From NCBI RefSeq assembly GCF_002076895.1, contig NZ_CP020465.1, positions 3,968,001 through 4,032,000 on the forward strand: a stretch of 64,000 bases of DNA, written 5' to 3'. The position numbers and the translations under genes are program-made. The notes under the pieces were generated by a model. It was given only the letters and a program-made list of their open reading frames with translations. It was not told where the DNA came from and made no database searches. This document shows, piece after piece, positions 35,634 through 47,235 of the stretch. This stretch comes from Cognaticolwellia beringensis. GTDB taxonomy: Bacteria > Pseudomonadota > Gammaproteobacteria > Enterobacterales > Alteromonadaceae. The first letter of the stretch is position 1; each line of letters opens with the position of its first letter.

Positions 35634-36095
35634 TATTTGTCTTCTAATAACGGCGATTCTAAACCAATAATTACTGTACGCCTAGTGTCAAAATTGATTC
35701 ATTTAAATTTAAGTTAAAATGCTAGTCGGTTTATTTATAGCGCGAAATTATTGTATTAATAGTTTATCGAGATAGCTGCTAAACCGAGTTAAATAAGTTA
35801 TGACGATGAGAAAACAAACGCTTTAGCATGACATGTGCTCAAAATGCGAACAGCGCGCATTAATTAAGCATTTTTTTAGCAAACATTGTCTAATAAATAC
35901 CATAAAAATCAGATCTGTATTGTGAATAAAGTTAATATCTCGCATTTACTTGAAACTTTACGTTTTTAACGGCAGAATTAAGCAAAACAAAGCGGTAGGG
36001 CATGACAAATATTTATGCTAGTATGCTGTGTTAATTAAAAATAATAATTTCGAAATTTTCTGAATTAGATTTACGTTAAGGGATACCATCAATTT
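35634..36095. other. intergenic region with the divergent ubiG and gyrA promoters
   Basis: 462 nt between divergent genes. It must contain both promoters, but no promoter with a good spacer could be picked with confidence, and no small gene was seen. Confidence 0.4.
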
Positions 36096-38828
36096 ATGAC
36101 CGATTTGGCGAATAATATTGCTCCTGTCAATATTGAGGATGAGCTAAAAAGCTCCTATTTAGATTACGCAATGAGTGTAATCGTAGGTCGTGCATTACCA
36201 GATGTGCGTGATGGCTTAAAGCCAGTGCATCGTCGCGTACTTTTTGCGATGAACGTGTTAGGCAACGATTTCAACAAGCCGTACAAAAAGTCTGCACGTG
36301 TTGTTGGTGATGTTATCGGTAAGTATCACCCACATGGTGATACCGCTGTTTATGACACAATTGTTCGTATGGCGCAGGATTTTTCATTACGCTATATGCT
36401 TGTAGATGGCCAAGGTAACTTCGGTTCTGTTGATGGTGATTCAGCGGCTGCAATGCGTTATACCGAAATTAGAATGTCGAAAATTGCACATTCTATTTTG
36501 GCTGATTTAGATAAAGAAACGGTTGATTACGTTGCCAACTACGACGGCACGGAAATGATACCAGCCGTTATGCCAACGCGCATTCCTAACTTACTGGTTA
36601 ATGGTACTTCAGGTATCGCGGTAGGTATGGCAACAAATATTCCGCCTCATAACCTCACTGAAGTTATCAATGGTTGTTTAGCTGTTATTGAAAATAGCGA
36701 TATCACTTTTGAAGAATTATTAGAGTTTATACCAGGACCTGATTTCCCAACTGCGGGTATTATCAGTGGTCGAGCGGGTATTCAAGAAGCTTACCTTACC
36801 GGTCGTGGTAAAATTAAGATTCGTGCTAGAGCTAGAATCGAAGTCGATGAAAAATCGGGTAAAGAAACGATTGTTGTGTTCGAATTACCTTATCAAGTTA
36901 ACAAGGCTCGTTTGATTGAGAAAATGGCTGACTTGGTAAAAGAAAAACGCTTAGAAGGTATTTCTGCCTTACGTGATGAGTCTGATAAAGACGGTATGCG
37001 TATGGTAATCGAAGTGAAACGTGGTGAAGTAGGCGAAGTTATTTTAAATAACTTATATAAGCTTACTCAAATGCAAGTTTCATTTGGTTTGAATATGGTG
37101 GCATTGACCAACGGTCAGCCTAAATTATTCAACTTACGAGAAATGCTCGATGCCTTTATTTTACATCGTCGTGAAGTTGTAACACGTAGAACCATCTTTG
37201 AATTGCGCAAAGCACGTGAACGCGCACATTTACTTGAAGGTTTGTCGATTGCACTTTCTAACATTGACCCAATAATTGCTCTCATTAAGAACTCACCGAC
37301 ACCTAGTGAAGCAAAAGAGCAATTATTAGCACAGGGCTGGGACTTAGGTCTTGTTTCTGACATGTTAGCTGCTGCGGGTGACGACGCTGCACGCCCTGAA
37401 TGGGTTGAAGAAGAATTTGGTATTCGTGATGGTCTGTATTTCTTAACGCCACCACAAGCACAAGCCATTCTAGACTTACGCTTACATAAGTTAACGGGTC
37501 TAGAACACGAAAAAATTATCAGTGAATATAAAGCCTTATTAGATGTGATTGCAGAATTACTTTATATTTTGGCAACGCCTTCTCGATTAATGGAAGTTAT
37601 TCGTGAAGAGCTTGAAGCGATTCGTGATGAGTTTGGTGATGAGCGTCGTACTGAAATTACTAATGCTTCACATGACTTATCGATGGAAGACTTGATCACT
37701 GAAGAAGACGTGGTGGTTACGCTTTCACATGAAGGTTATGTTAAGTATCAAATATTAAGCGATTACCAAGCGCAACGTCGCGGTGGTAAAGGTAAAGCAG
37801 CAACTAAGATGAAAGAAGAAGATTTCATTGAACGTTTATTGATTGCTAATACCCATGATACTATTTTATGTTTCTCAGATCGCGGTAAGCTTTACTGGTT
37901 GAAGGTATTCCAATTACCATTAGCAAGTCGTACAGCACGTGGTCGTCCAATTGTGAATATTCTGCCGCTTGAAGAAGGCGAGCGTATTACAGCAATTCTG
38001 CCAGTACGTGAATATGCAGAAGATAAATTTATTATCATGGCTACTGCCTCTGGTACCGTGAAGAAAACTGCGTTGACAGCATATAAAAACCAACGTGCCA
38101 ACGGTATTATTGCTTTGAACTTACGTGATGACGATACCTTAATTGGTGTTGATATTACCGATGGTGAGAATGATATTATGTTGTTCTCTGACGCGGGTAA
38201 AGTTGTACGCTTTAACGAGAAAAAACGTGACAGCGAAACCGGTGAGATAAAGGTTGATCCTGAAACTGGCGAACAACTATGGGCATTAAAACCTATTGGT
38301 CGTACTGGTACAGGTGTTCGTGGTATTAAGTTAGAGGGCGATCAAAAAGTTGTGTCTTTAATTGTACCGAAAAACGATGGCCCGATATTGACCATTACTG
38401 AAAATGGCTATGGTAAGCGTACTGCTTTGGAAGAATACCCTGCGAAAAGTCGAGCGACTAAAGGTGTTGTTTCAATTAAAGTCAGTGAGCGTAACGGCCC
38501 AGTAGTTGGCGCAGTACAAGTTGAAGAACAAGACGAAATAATGTTGATCACAGACAACGGTACATTAGTGCGTACCCGTGTTGGTGAAGTCAGTGTTATT
38601 GGTCGTAATACTCAAGGTGTTCGTATTATTCGTACGATTGAAGGCGAACATGTTGTTGCCTTACAACGTATCGATGAAATAGAAGAAGTTGAAGTATTTG
38701 AAGAAGATGAGAATGGCGAGCCAGTGCCAACACTTGCAGCAGTTGAGGGTGAACAAGTAGATACACCTGAAACTGATGAGAGTGAAGGCGATGACACTCC
38801 ACTCGATAATGACGATACTCAAGAGTAA
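36096..38828 (+). CDS. gyrA: DNA gyrase subunit A
   Basis: A 910-residue gyrase A subunit that cuts and rejoins DNA for negative supercoiling. The N-terminal breakage-reunion domain aligns without gaps with E. coli GyrA over the first 100 residues. The catalytic Tyr lies in RYTEIRM. The C-terminal beta-pinwheel has the GyrA box QRRGGKG and a very acidic tail ([14 protein letters not shown] onward). The quinolone region reads [11 protein letters not shown], so position 83 is Thr where E. coli has Ser, while Asp87 is kept. A perfect terminator follows. Confidence 0.97.
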   Translation: MTDLANNIAPVNIEDELKSSYLDYAMSVIVGRALPDVRDGLKPVHRRVLFAMNVLGNDFNKPYKKSARVVGDVIGKYHPHGDTAVYDTIVRMAQDFSLRYMLVDGQGNFGSVDGDSAAAMRYTEIRMSKIAHSILADLDKETVDYVANYDGTEMIPAVMPTRIPNLLVNGTSGIAVGMATNIPPHNLTEVINGCLAVIENSDITFEELLEFIPGPDFPTAGIISGRAGIQEAYLTGRGKIKIRARARIEVDEKSGKETIVVFELPYQVNKARLIEKMADLVKEKRLEGISALRDESDKDGMRMVIEVKRGEVGEVILNNLYKLTQMQVSFGLNMVALTNGQPKLFNLREMLDAFILHRREVVTRRTIFELRKARERAHLLEGLSIALSNIDPIIALIKNSPTPSEAKEQLLAQGWDLGLVSDMLAAAGDDAARPEWVEEEFGIRDGLYFLTPPQAQAILDLRLHKLTGLEHEKIISEYKALLDVIAELLYILATPSRLMEVIREELEAIRDEFGDERRTEITNASHDLSMEDLITEEDVVVTLSHEGYVKYQILSDYQAQRRGGKGKAATKMKEEDFIERLLIANTHDTILCFSDRGKLYWLKVFQLPLASRTARGRPIVNILPLEEGERITAILPVREYAEDKFIIMATASGTVKKTALTAYKNQRANGIIALNLRDDDTLIGVDITDGENDIMLFSDAGKVVRFNEKKRDSETGEIKVDPETGEQLWALKPIGRTGTGVRGIKLEGDQKVVSLIVPKNDGPILTITENGYGKRTALEEYPAKSRATKGVVSIKVSERNGPVVGAVQVEEQDEIMLITDNGTLVRTRVGEVSVIGRNTQGVRIIRTIEGEHVVALQRIDEIEEVEVFEEDENGEPVPTLAAVEGEQVDTPETDESEGDDTPLDNDDTQE

Positions 38829-38842
38829 CCGTCGTTAACTTA

Positions 38843-38870
38843 AAAAAAGGCGGTTATAACCGCCTTTTTT
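38843..38870 (+). terminator. rho-independent terminator after gyrA
   Basis: Palindrome AAAAAAGGCGGTTA and its complement, ending in seven T. Confidence 0.93.
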
Positions 38871-39106
38871 TATGCGTAAAATTTATCAATTCATTTTATA
38901 TAAGTTAAAAATGGTTATATCAAAGTTGATTTATGAATTGATGCTGTGTACCAAATAGGTATGCTAGTAGCCGTGAAATTTAAGTGAATTTTTACAGAGG
39001 GTATTACAGCCGTAATTCCCAGAGATAATAGAATGACTTGTTAATAATGTGACCTATGAAACTATTTTCAATTTAACAAGTTAAATAAAGAAGGGTGTAG
39101 TGTTAG

Positions 39107-40192
39107 ATGTCTAGTGTTTACAATTTTTGCGCAGGTCCAGCCATGTTACCTGTTGATGTAATGAAAAAAGCACAAAGTGAATTTTTAAATTTTGCCGGAA
39201 CTGGTAGCTCTGTGATGGAACTGAGTCATAGAAGTAAAGAATTTATTGCTGTGGCTGAAAACGCTGAAGCAAATCTGCGTAAGCTGATGACTATTCCTGA
39301 AAATTATAAAGTGTTATTTTGTCATGGTGGGGGGCGCGGTCAGTTTTCTGCTGTAGCTTTAAACTTGCTGGGTGAAACAAAATACGCGGATTATATCGTC
39401 ACAGGAGCTTGGTCTAAATCTGCTGCCGAAGAAGCTAGTCATTACGGCAATATAAATATTATCAATGTAATGGACAATATCGACGGCACCCAACGAGTTA
39501 AACCAAGTATCGAGTGGCCAATTAGCCAAAACGCAGCTTATGTGCACTATTGTCCTAATGAAACCGTAGATGGTATCGAGATATTCGACGTGCCAAATAC
39601 TGGTGATATCCCATTAATTGCTGACATGTCATCAACTATTCTATCTCGTGAATTTGATGTCAGAAAATTTGGTTTGATTTACGCAGGAGCCCAAAAAAAT
39701 ATTGGTCCGTCAGGTTTAACTTTAGTTATCGTGCGCGAAGACCTGCTGGGCAATGCTCATATAGATACACCATCAATTATGAATTATCAGGTGCTGGCAG
39801 AAAATGGCTCAATGTATAATACCCCACCTACCTATGCGTGGTATTTAGCAGGGCTAGTGTTCGACTGGTTACTCGCTAAAGGTGGTGTTAGTGCTATAGC
39901 GGATATTAATCAGCAAAAAGCTCAGTTGCTTTATCAATATATTGATCAAAGTACTTTTTATAAGAACACTATAGCACCAGAAAATAGAAGCTTGATGAAT
40001 ATACCTTTTTGGTTAATCGATGACAGTTTGTCTGCTGATTTTGTTAAGCAGGCTGAAGCTCAAGGCTTAACAGCGCTTAAAGGTCATCGTATGGTGGGCG
40101 GAATGCGCGCGAGTATCTATAACGCGATGCCGATAGAGGGCGTACAAGCGTTGATAGATTTTATGAAAAAATTTGCAGCAGAGGCTAAATAA
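39107..40192 (+). CDS. serC: phosphoserine aminotransferase
   Basis: A 361-residue PLP enzyme of the class V aminotransferase fold that makes phosphoserine (serine pathway) and acts in pyridoxal phosphate synthesis. The start [11 protein letters not shown] is a SerC hallmark; [11 protein letters not shown] binds phosphate and the PLP Lys is in [12 protein letters not shown] (about residue 196). It lies one base before aroA in the conserved serC-aroA operon. Confidence 0.96.
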   Translation: MSSVYNFCAGPAMLPVDVMKKAQSEFLNFAGTGSSVMELSHRSKEFIAVAENAEANLRKLMTIPENYKVLFCHGGGRGQFSAVALNLLGETKYADYIVTGAWSKSAAEEASHYGNINIINVMDNIDGTQRVKPSIEWPISQNAAYVHYCPNETVDGIEIFDVPNTGDIPLIADMSSTILSREFDVRKFGLIYAGAQKNIGPSGLTLVIVREDLLGNAHIDTPSIMNYQVLAENGSMYNTPPTYAWYLAGLVFDWLLAKGGVSAIADINQQKAQLLYQYIDQSTFYKNTIAPENRSLMNIPFWLIDDSLSADFVKQAEAQGLTALKGHRMVGGMRASIYNAMPIEGVQALIDFMKKFAAEAK

Positions 40193-40193
40193 C

Positions 40194-41480
40194 ATGGAGC
40201 AACTAACCTTAAATCCAATCGCTAAAATAAATGGTGAAGTATTTCTACCGGGTTCAAAGAGCTTGTCTAATCGTGCATTGCTAATAGCAGCGCTTGCAAA
40301 TGGTGAAACTAAAATCACTAATCTGCTCGTCAGTGATGACATCAACTATATGTTAGGTGCATTAAAAACCTTGGGTATTCAATATACTTTAAGTGATTGT
40401 GGCACAGAGTGTACCGTTACTGGCAACAACGGCTTTTTTAATGCCAATGAATCGTTAGAGTTATACCTAGGCAATGCCGGTACCGCGATGCGTCCGTTAT
40501 GTGCTGCACTTGCTGCGAGTAAAGGCGACTTTGTTTTAACCGGTGAGCCAAGAATGAAAGAAAGACCCATTGGTCACTTGGTAGATGCATTAGCTCAGCT
40601 CAATGCCGATATTGAATATTTGGAAAACAAAGACTTTCCACCCGTCAAAATTAAGGGCAAAGAGCTAACCGGCAGTACAGTCAGTATTGATGGTTCAATT
40701 TCAAGTCAGTTTTTAACCGCGATTTTGATGGTGTCACCATTACTAAAAACTGATACTAACATCAATATTGAAGGTGAATTAGTCTCAAAGCCTTACATTG
40801 ATATAACGCTAGATATTATGGCTAGGTTTGGCGTAACAGTACAAAACAACGATTATCAGTCGTTTACCGTAAAAGGTAATCAGTCTTATCAAGCGGTTGA
40901 AAAATATATGGTAGAAGGTGATGCATCATCAGCATCATATTTCTTAGCGGCTGGTGCAATTAAAGGCGGTGAGATTACGGTACACGGCGTAGGTAAATTA
41001 AGTGTTCAAGGCGATAAACATTTTGCTGATGTGCTTGAAAAAATGGGTGCAGAAGTTATTTGGAACGATGAGTCAATAACCGTTATTGGTAAACCGCTTA
41101 CTGCGGTGGATATGGATATGAACCATATACCTGATGCGGCGATGACCATTGCGACAACGGCACTCTTCGCCAAAGGCACCACCACGATTCGAAATATCTA
41201 CAATTGGCGTGTAAAAGAAACCGACCGCTTAACCGCAATGGCAACGGAGTTAAGAAAAGTAGGCGCTGAAGTAGTAGAAGGTGAAGACTATATTTCGATA
41301 ACACCACCTGCAGTTTTGAAACATGCAAACATTGATACTTATAATGATCACCGAGTTGCCATGTGTTTTTCACTTGTCGCATTAAGTGATACACCAGTAA
41401 CGATTAATGATCCAAAGTGTACGGCTAAAACATTTCCTGACTATTTTGAAAAGTTATCGACGGTCTCACTTTTTAAATAG
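40194..41480 (+). CDS. aroA: 3-phosphoshikimate 1-carboxyvinyltransferase (EPSP synthase)
   Basis: A 428-residue EPSP synthase of the shikimate pathway. Family motifs are [16 protein letters not shown] (about 22-37), [10 protein letters not shown] (about 95-104), [10 protein letters not shown], and RVKETDRL then DHRVAM near the C terminus. The GNAGTAMRP motif with Gly at the critical position is the class I form, normally glyphosate-sensitive. ATG 40194 is used; GAGG at the end of serC is its ribosome binding site. Confidence 0.97.
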   Translation: MEQLTLNPIAKINGEVFLPGSKSLSNRALLIAALANGETKITNLLVSDDINYMLGALKTLGIQYTLSDCGTECTVTGNNGFFNANESLELYLGNAGTAMRPLCAALAASKGDFVLTGEPRMKERPIGHLVDALAQLNADIEYLENKDFPPVKIKGKELTGSTVSIDGSISSQFLTAILMVSPLLKTDTNINIEGELVSKPYIDITLDIMARFGVTVQNNDYQSFTVKGNQSYQAVEKYMVEGDASSASYFLAAGAIKGGEITVHGVGKLSVQGDKHFADVLEKMGAEVIWNDESITVIGKPLTAVDMDMNHIPDAAMTIATTALFAKGTTTIRNIYNWRVKETDRLTAMATELRKVGAEVVEGEDYISITPPAVLKHANIDTYNDHRVAMCFSLVALSDTPVTINDPKCTAKTFPDYFEKLSTVSLFK

Positions 41481-41560
41481 TGACAGAATAAATTATTACG
41501 CGATTTTGAACGATAAATCCCGTATAATGCCGCCGATTTTCGACTTTAGGAGAAAAATGT

Positions 41561-42241
41561 ATGCAGGAAAGCATTCCAGTCATCACTATTGATGGACCAA
41601 GTGGTGCGGGTAAAGGAACTGTTGCACGTATTGTCGCTGAACAACTCGGTTGGCATTTATTAGACAGTGGCGCTATTTATCGCGTTTTAGCGGTAGCAGC
41701 TCAACACCATAATATTAGTGTTGAAGATGAAGAGTCCTTATTGCCGATAGCGGCTCATCTCGATGTACAATTTCAAATATGCAGCGTAGGTGAGGGTAAA
41801 GTCATTTTAGAAGGCGAAGATGTTTCAAATGCAATACGTACAGAAGAAATTGGCGCTTTAGCGTCAAAAGTGGCGGCATTTCCTCGTGTTCGTGAAGCAT
41901 TACTTAGACGCCAACGCGCTTTTAAGGTTACACCCGGCTTAGTTGCTGATGGTCGTGACATGGGCACTATCGTATTTGCTGATGCGCCAGTTAAAGTATT
42001 TTTAACGGCCAGTGCCGAGGAAAGAGCACAAAGAAGATTTAATCAGTTGAAAGGGAAGGGCTTTGATGTTAAAATCGGGCGCCTTTTGGATGACATACGT
42101 CTAAGAGATGAGCGAGATCAAAACCGCAAGGTGGCGCCGCTTATCCCTGCAGAGGGTGCATTAATTATTGATTCTACTGAACTTTCTATTGATGAAGTGG
42201 TTAGTAAAATCCTTTCATTTTGTAATGAAAAATTAATGTAA
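41561..42241 (+). CDS. cmk: cytidylate kinase
   Basis: A 226-residue kinase that phosphorylates CMP and dCMP. The P-loop is [12 protein letters not shown] (about 8-19), with the lid and base-binding motifs DGRDMGT (about 129-135) and [15 protein letters not shown] sits 8 nt before the ATG. It lies before rpsA, the usual gammaproteobacterial order. TATAAT at 41523-41528 could be a -10 element, but no good -35 was found. Confidence 0.96.
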   Translation: MQESIPVITIDGPSGAGKGTVARIVAEQLGWHLLDSGAIYRVLAVAAQHHNISVEDEESLLPIAAHLDVQFQICSVGEGKVILEGEDVSNAIRTEEIGALASKVAAFPRVREALLRRQRAFKVTPGLVADGRDMGTIVFADAPVKVFLTASAEERAQRRFNQLKGKGFDVKIGRLLDDIRLRDERDQNRKVAPLIPAEGALIIDSTELSIDEVVSKILSFCNEKLM

Positions 42242-42348
42242 GCTGAAAATTAACCTATGCCTACTGTAAGGATGCACTGGGCAATTATTTAATTACCCCA
42301 TGAAACAATGATGTTGACTGGATTAATAACTGAGTTTATATACAAGTT

Positions 42349-44016
42349 ATGACTGAAAATTTTGCACAACTTTTTGAAGAAAGTTTAAAAACAATCGAAA
42401 CTCGTCCTGGTTCAATCATTAAAGGGACTGTAGTTGCCATCACAAAAGACAACGTTTTAGTAGACGCTGGCTTAAAATCTGAATCTGTTATTTCAATTGA
42501 CCAATTCAAAAGCTTAACAGGTGAAGTTGAAGTATCTGTTGGTGATGAAGTTGACGTGTCACTTAAAGCTACAGATGATGGTTTCGGTGAAACTATTCTT
42601 TCTCGTGATGACGCAAAACGTCATGAAGCATGGCAAGTGCTTGAGAAAGCATATGAAGAAAAAGAAACTATTATCGGTGTTATCAACGGTAAAGTTAAAG
42701 GTGGTTTCACAGTTGAAGTTAGCAACATTCGTGCTTTCTTACCTGGTTCACTAGTAGATGTGCGTCCAATTCGTGACACTACTCACCTTGAAGGTAAAGA
42801 TTTAGAATTTAAAGTTATTAAGCTTGATCAAAAGCGTAATAACGTTGTTGTATCTCGTCGTGCTGTTATCGAATCAGAAAGCAGTGTTGAACGTGATGAA
42901 CTTCTTGCTTCTCTTGCTGAAGGCATTGAAGTTAAAGGTATCGTTAAGAACCTTACTGACTACGGTGCATTCGTAGACTTAGGCGGCATTGACGGCCTAC
43001 TTCACATCACAGATATGGCTTGGAAACGTGTTAAGCACCCAAGTGAAATCGTAAATGTTGGTGATGAAATTCAAGTTAAAGTATTGAAATTCGATCGTGA
43101 GCGTACTCGTGTATCTCTAGGTATGAAGCAGTTAGGCGAAGATCCATGGGTTGCTATCGCTAAACGTTACCCTGAAGGCGCTAAGCTTACAGGTCGCGTA
43201 ACTAACTTAACTGACTACGGTTGTTTCGTTGAAATCCAAGAAGGCGTTGAAGGTCTTGTTCACGTTTCTGAAATGGATTGGACTAACAAAAACATCCACC
43301 CATCTAAAGTTGTTAACCTAGGTGACACAGTTGAAGTTATGGTACTTGAAATTGACGAAGAACGTCGTCGTATTTCACTTGGCCTTAAACAATGTATCCC
43401 GAACCCTTGGGAAGAGTTTGCTAAGAACTTCAACAAAGGTGATAAAGTATCAGGTAAGATCAAGTCAATCACTGACTTTGGTATCTTCATTGGTCTTGAC
43501 GGCGGTATTGACGGTTTAGTTCACTTATCTGACATTTCATGGGCTGGCGGTGAAGAAGCTGTTCGTGAGTACAAGAAAGGTGATGAAATCTCAGCTGTAG
43601 TACTACAAGTTGACCCAGAGCGCGAGCGTATTTCTTTAGGTGTTAAGCAAACTGAAGATGATCCGTTTAATCAATACCTTGCAGATAACAAAAAAGGTGC
43701 TATTGTTACAGGTAAGGTAATTGAAGTAGACGCTAAGGGTGCTAAAATTGAATTAGCCGAAGGCGTTGAAGGTTACCTTCGTGTTGCTGATATTTCACGT
43801 GAGCGTATCGAAGATGCGACTACTGAATTATCTGTTGATGACAGCGTTGAAACTAAGTTTGTTGGTGTTGATCGTAAGAACCGCACTATCAGCTTATCAA
43901 TCAAAGCTAAAGATCAAGCAGACGAGCGTGAAGCTATGGATACATTGAACCAAGCTCCAGAAGAAGATTCTGGTCTAAGTGCAATGGCTGAAGCGTTTAA
44001 AAACGCTAAAATTTAA
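42349..44016 (+). CDS. rpsA: 30S ribosomal protein S1
   Basis: A 555-residue protein with six S1 RNA-binding repeats, starting near residue 20 and recurring about every 85 residues (the repeats [32 protein letters not shown] and [15 protein letters not shown] mark the strongest three). S1 brings mRNA to the 30S subunit. Codon use is biased as in highly expressed genes (many GTT, GAA, CGT). Length and repeat number match E. coli S1 (557). Its long leader with no strong ribosome binding site is usual for rpsA, which autoregulates its translation. Confidence 0.98.
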   Translation: MTENFAQLFEESLKTIETRPGSIIKGTVVAITKDNVLVDAGLKSESVISIDQFKSLTGEVEVSVGDEVDVSLKATDDGFGETILSRDDAKRHEAWQVLEKAYEEKETIIGVINGKVKGGFTVEVSNIRAFLPGSLVDVRPIRDTTHLEGKDLEFKVIKLDQKRNNVVVSRRAVIESESSVERDELLASLAEGIEVKGIVKNLTDYGAFVDLGGIDGLLHITDMAWKRVKHPSEIVNVGDEIQVKVLKFDRERTRVSLGMKQLGEDPWVAIAKRYPEGAKLTGRVTNLTDYGCFVEIQEGVEGLVHVSEMDWTNKNIHPSKVVNLGDTVEVMVLEIDEERRRISLGLKQCIPNPWEEFAKNFNKGDKVSGKIKSITDFGIFIGLDGGIDGLVHLSDISWAGGEEAVREYKKGDEISAVVLQVDPERERISLGVKQTEDDPFNQYLADNKKGAIVTGKVIEVDAKGAKIELAEGVEGYLRVADISRERIEDATTELSVDDSVETKFVGVDRKNRTISLSIKAKDQADEREAMDTLNQAPEEDSGLSAMAEAFKNAKI

Positions 44017-44035
44017 TTCCTAGCAATACCAAGTG

Positions 44036-44064
44036 AAGAAGAACTGCTTTAAGCAGTTCTTCTT
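44036..44064 (+). terminator. hairpin after rpsA
   Basis: AAGAAGAACTGCTT and its complement, 14 bp with a minimal loop. Only a short T-rich end, so termination may be partial and let ihfB be read. Confidence 0.6.
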
Positions 44065-44112
44065 AATGTTTAAACCCGATGGCGCGAAGCTATAGTGAAC
44101 ACTGGAGGTCAA

Positions 44113-44400
44113 ATGACCAAATCAGAACTCATTGAAAGATTAGCAGATAAATTAAATCATTTAGCTGCTAAAGATGTAGAACAAGCTATTAAAGAAATTC
44201 TTGAAATGATGGCGCAAACTTTGTCGAAAGGCGAGCGTATTGAAATTAGAGGTTTTGGCAGCTTTTCGTTGCATTATCGTGCTCCTCGCGTGGGACGGAA
44301 CCCAAAAACTGGCGAGTCTGTAGAGCTTGACGGTAAATATGTTCCGCATTTTAAACCTGGTAAAGAATTACGTGAAAGAGTAAATCTTTCAATAGCGTAA
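44113..44400 (+). CDS. ihfB: integration host factor beta subunit
   Basis: A 95-residue DNA-bending protein of the HU/IHF family. It starts [16 protein letters not shown] lies 4 nt before this ATG, which decides against an upstream in-frame start. [14 protein letters not shown] and RNPKTGE are the signature; the Pro in the arm that enters the minor groove lies in the last. IHF beta pairs with IHF alpha. Its place after rpsA is conserved. Confidence 0.96.
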   Translation: MTKSELIERLADKLNHLAAKDVEQAIKEILEMMAQTLSKGERIEIRGFGSFSLHYRAPRVGRNPKTGESVELDGKYVPHFKPGKELRERVNLSIA

Positions 44401-44421
44401 TTGCAGAATTAATGAATAAAC

Positions 44422-44448
44422 GGCATGCTATGAGCATGCCTTTTTTTT
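44422..44448 (+). terminator. rho-independent terminator after ihfB
   Basis: GGCATGC pairs with GCATGCC around TATGA, followed by eight T. Confidence 0.93.
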
Positions 44449-44470
44449 GTGTTGTTTTGGATGAACTATT

Positions 44471-44722
44471 ATGCGACTTTATATTACCGTTATTCTTTTT
44501 CTTATCTTACTTGCCATTGCATTTATTTTTGGTAGTCAAAACGATCAAATGCTTAGCTTAAATTATTTGATTGCCAAAACTAATATCTCTGTTGCGACTG
44601 CAGTAGGTTTATTTACTGCTATTGGTTTTGTCTTAGGATTATTATTTGTTCTGTTTTGGAAGCTAGTTAGCATGGTAAAACCCAATAAAAAAGATCAAGC
44701 TTTAGCAGGAAAGAAGTCTTAG
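44471..44722 (+). CDS. lapA: lipopolysaccharide assembly protein A (LapA, DUF1049)
   Basis: An 83-residue inner-membrane protein with two helices (about 2-24 and 40-65) and the family motif FGSQNDQMLSLNYL. LapA works with LapB to control LpxC degradation by FtsH and so lipopolysaccharide amount. It lies 1 nt before lapB and downstream of ihfB, the conserved order. Confidence 0.9.
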   Translation: MRLYITVILFLILLAIAFIFGSQNDQMLSLNYLIAKTNISVATAVGLFTAIGFVLGLLFVLFWKLVSMVKPNKKDQALAGKKS

Positions 44723-44723
44723 T

Positions 44724-45893
44724 ATGCTAGGTTTATTATTCTTATTGTTACCTGTTGCTATGGGCTATGGTTGGTTTATGGGGCGCAATAGCGTTAAACA
44801 AAACGATCATTCTGCCAAACAAGAACTTTCAATTAAATACTCTACAGGTTTAAATTACTTATTTTCAAATCAACAAGATAAAGCGATTGATTATCTGCTC
44901 GAAGCCTTAAAAGTTGAAGATGATACCGTAGAAGCTCACTTTGCGATGGCAAATTTATTCAGACGCCGTGGTGAGCTTGATAGAGCGTTGAAAGTACATG
45001 AGCATCTAGTACGTCAAAAACACTTACCCAATAGTGCCAAGCAACAAGCGGTATTTGAACTTGCAAAAGATTTTCTCAGTGCAGGCCTTTACGATCGTGC
45101 TGAAGATATGTTCCATAAGTTATTAAAGTCAAAAATTTACGGTTTAAAGTCGTTAACTTCTTTAATGCAAATTTATCAATCCACTAAAGACTGGAAGCAA
45201 GGTATTGCGCTTAAAAAAGCTATTGCCAAAACCCGTGATATAAAACTCTTACATACGTTAGCTAATTTTTACTGTGAACTTGCCACTTTAGCTTTAGAGA
45301 AAGATGAATTTATTGACGTTATTGAGCTTTTAGATAATGCATTAAGTCATGACCCTAACTCATCTCGTGCTAATTGGTTAATGGCACAAATATACGAAAA
45401 CCATCAACAGTACAATGAAGCTTGCCAATGCTATAAAGCCATTTATGAGCAAGATAAAGAATTTTTCCCTGATGTCATCGAAAAAATGTTTATTTGTTAT
45501 CAGGCGCTTGATGCAGAAAAAGAATTTTTTCAGTTCATCAGGAAAGTTTATGACGAAACAGGCAGTACCAGTGCGCTGATCAAATATTTAACACATATTG
45601 AGCAAGTTAAAGGCGTTAATCAGGCTAAAACTTTTATTCTAACGGCTCTAAAACGTCGACCAACAATTCGTGGATTTAAGCACTTCGTAAAAATGCAAAT
45701 GGGCGACAGCCAATCTGAAAGTACTTCGGATAATCTTGAAGTTATCACAGAGCTAGTGACGGCCTATTTAAATGTTAAACACCGCTACAGTTGTAGAACT
45801 TGTGGATTCAACTCGAGCACGCATTATTGGTCATGCCCATCATGCCATGGTTGGGAACAATTGAAGCCTATACGTGGATTAGATGGTGAATAA
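44724..45893 (+). CDS. lapB: lipopolysaccharide assembly protein B (LapB/YciM)
   Basis: A 389-residue protein: one N-terminal membrane helix (about 1-18), about nine TPR helices pairs on the cytosolic side (50-340), and a C-terminal rubredoxin-type metal site with the Cys pairs YSCRTCGF and WSCPSCHGW (about 356-380). LapB recruits LpxC to FtsH. All four Cys are kept, as needed for function. Confidence 0.95.
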   Translation: MLGLLFLLLPVAMGYGWFMGRNSVKQNDHSAKQELSIKYSTGLNYLFSNQQDKAIDYLLEALKVEDDTVEAHFAMANLFRRRGELDRALKVHEHLVRQKHLPNSAKQQAVFELAKDFLSAGLYDRAEDMFHKLLKSKIYGLKSLTSLMQIYQSTKDWKQGIALKKAIAKTRDIKLLHTLANFYCELATLALEKDEFIDVIELLDNALSHDPNSSRANWLMAQIYENHQQYNEACQCYKAIYEQDKEFFPDVIEKMFICYQALDAEKEFFQFIRKVYDETGSTSALIKYLTHIEQVKGVNQAKTFILTALKRRPTIRGFKHFVKMQMGDSQSESTSDNLEVITELVTAYLNVKHRYSCRTCGFNSSTHYWSCPSCHGWEQLKPIRGLDGE

Positions 45894-45931
45894 AGCCATG
45901 CTTCATTCACCGTTTAGGTGTTGTTAGTTAT

Positions 45932-45960
45932 AAAAAGCCTGTTATTTACACAGGCTTTTT
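45932..45960. terminator. rho-independent terminator between lapB and pyrF
   Basis: AAAAAGCCTGT pairs with ACAGGCTTTTT around TATTTAC. Confidence 0.88.
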
Positions 45961-46014
45961 GGCGCAAAGTAGCGCAGAATTTTTATTACAATATTACCTA
46001 TTGAGGAAAACAGC

Positions 46015-46710
46015 ATGAGAGATGCAAAAGTTGTCGTCGCCTTAGATTTTGATAACAAAGTTGAGGCTTTATCTTTTGTAGATAAAATTCAACCCAGCGA
46101 CTGTCGATTAAAAGTAGGCAAAGAAATGTTTACTCACTTCGGACCTGAATTTGTAAAAGAGCTTGTTAATCGTGGTTTTGATGTTTTTCTTGATTTAAAA
46201 TTTCATGATATCCCTAACACCGTTGCCAAAGCCGTTGCAGCATCTGCTGATTTAGGCGTTTGGATGGTAAATGTACACGCTTCTGGCGGTCTTAAAATGA
46301 TGCAACAAGCCAAAGCCGCGTTATTACCGTACGGTGAAAAAGCGCCATTATTGATTGCGGTTACGGTGTTAACCAGTATGGGTGAAGAAGATCTTGCTGA
46401 TATAGGTATAACTAAGTCACCTGCTGAACATGTTTTGCAGCTAGCCACATTAACTAAAAAGGCCGGTTTAGACGGTGTGGTTTGCTCTGCAATGGAAGCG
46501 GAATCATTAAAACAACATTTAGGTAAAGAATTTAAGCTTGTTACGCCAGGTATTCGCCCAGCAGGGAGTAATGCTGATGATCAAAAACGTATTATGACCC
46601 CTCGTGAAGCCTTAGATGTTGGTGTTGACTATTTAGTCATTGGTCGCCCGATCACCAAAGCAGACAATCCACATGCTGTTTTACAAGAAATTAACCAATC
46701 AATTAGCTAA
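46015..46710 (+). CDS. pyrF: orotidine 5'-phosphate decarboxylase
   Basis: A 231-residue TIM-barrel enzyme, the last step of UMP synthesis. The active-site signature [11 protein letters not shown] holds the catalytic Lys and Asp pair (about residues 60-66); the phosphate site is LVTPGIRP and VIGRPI. GAGG precedes the start. Confidence 0.97.
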   Translation: MRDAKVVVALDFDNKVEALSFVDKIQPSDCRLKVGKEMFTHFGPEFVKELVNRGFDVFLDLKFHDIPNTVAKAVAASADLGVWMVNVHASGGLKMMQQAKAALLPYGEKAPLLIAVTVLTSMGEEDLADIGITKSPAEHVLQLATLTKKAGLDGVVCSAMEAESLKQHLGKEFKLVTPGIRPAGSNADDQKRIMTPREALDVGVDYLVIGRPITKADNPHAVLQEINQSIS

Positions 46711-46844
46711 TGCCAATAATTAAAAAATTATTTTTTCCCTGATTGTTTGACAAATAACAACAAGACTTCTAAACCTAATGAAGTGAATTATTATCTATGA
46801 TGATTCACTTATATGGATATTAATTTTATTAGAAGGAAGGTTAT

Positions 46845-47147
46845 ATGAAAAAGCACATCTATTATTCTCTCATTATCTTATTTACAGTAATGTCATTGCC
46901 ACTTCGAGCTGCAGGTTTCAATCAAGCGCCCGAAGTGATTTCTAACGCAGAAATACAAGTTGTTGATATTAATAAAGCTGATATTGAAACCTTAGTTTTA
47001 TTGAAAGGTGTTGGGGAAAAAAGAGCAAAAGCAATCGTCGCTTATCGTGAATCAAATGGTCAATTCAACTCGGTTGATGATTTATTGAACGTTAAAGGCG
47101 TAGGTGCGCAAACATTACAACTAAATAAAGGAAGGATTAAGTTGTAA
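46845..47147 (+). CDS. ComEA-like exported helix-hairpin-helix DNA-binding protein
   Basis: A 100-residue protein with a signal peptide (about 1-22, ending LRAAG) and a C-terminal double helix-hairpin-helix (about 40-100) with LLKGVGEKRAKAIVAYR and LLNVKGVGAQTL. It lies in the periplasm and probably binds DNA in natural transformation, as short ComEA homologues do in Vibrio. AGAAGGAAGG gives a strong ribosome binding site. The gene stands alone. Confidence 0.88.
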   Translation: MKKHIYYSLIILFTVMSLPLRAAGFNQAPEVISNAEIQVVDINKADIETLVLLKGVGEKRAKAIVAYRESNGQFNSVDDLLNVKGVGAQTLQLNKGRIKL

Positions 47148-47188
47148 TTCTTGATAGTTTTGAATACTAGAATAAATTATCAAGCTGT

Positions 47189-47218
47189 AAAAAAGCCAGT
47201 CATATGACTGGCTTTTTT
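47189..47218. terminator. bidirectional terminator between comEA-like gene and deoD
   Basis: AAAAAAGCCAGTCAT and its complement form a perfect palindrome with T-tracts on both strands between convergent genes. Confidence 0.92.
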
Positions 47219-47235
47219 GTTAGCTATTTTTGCCG

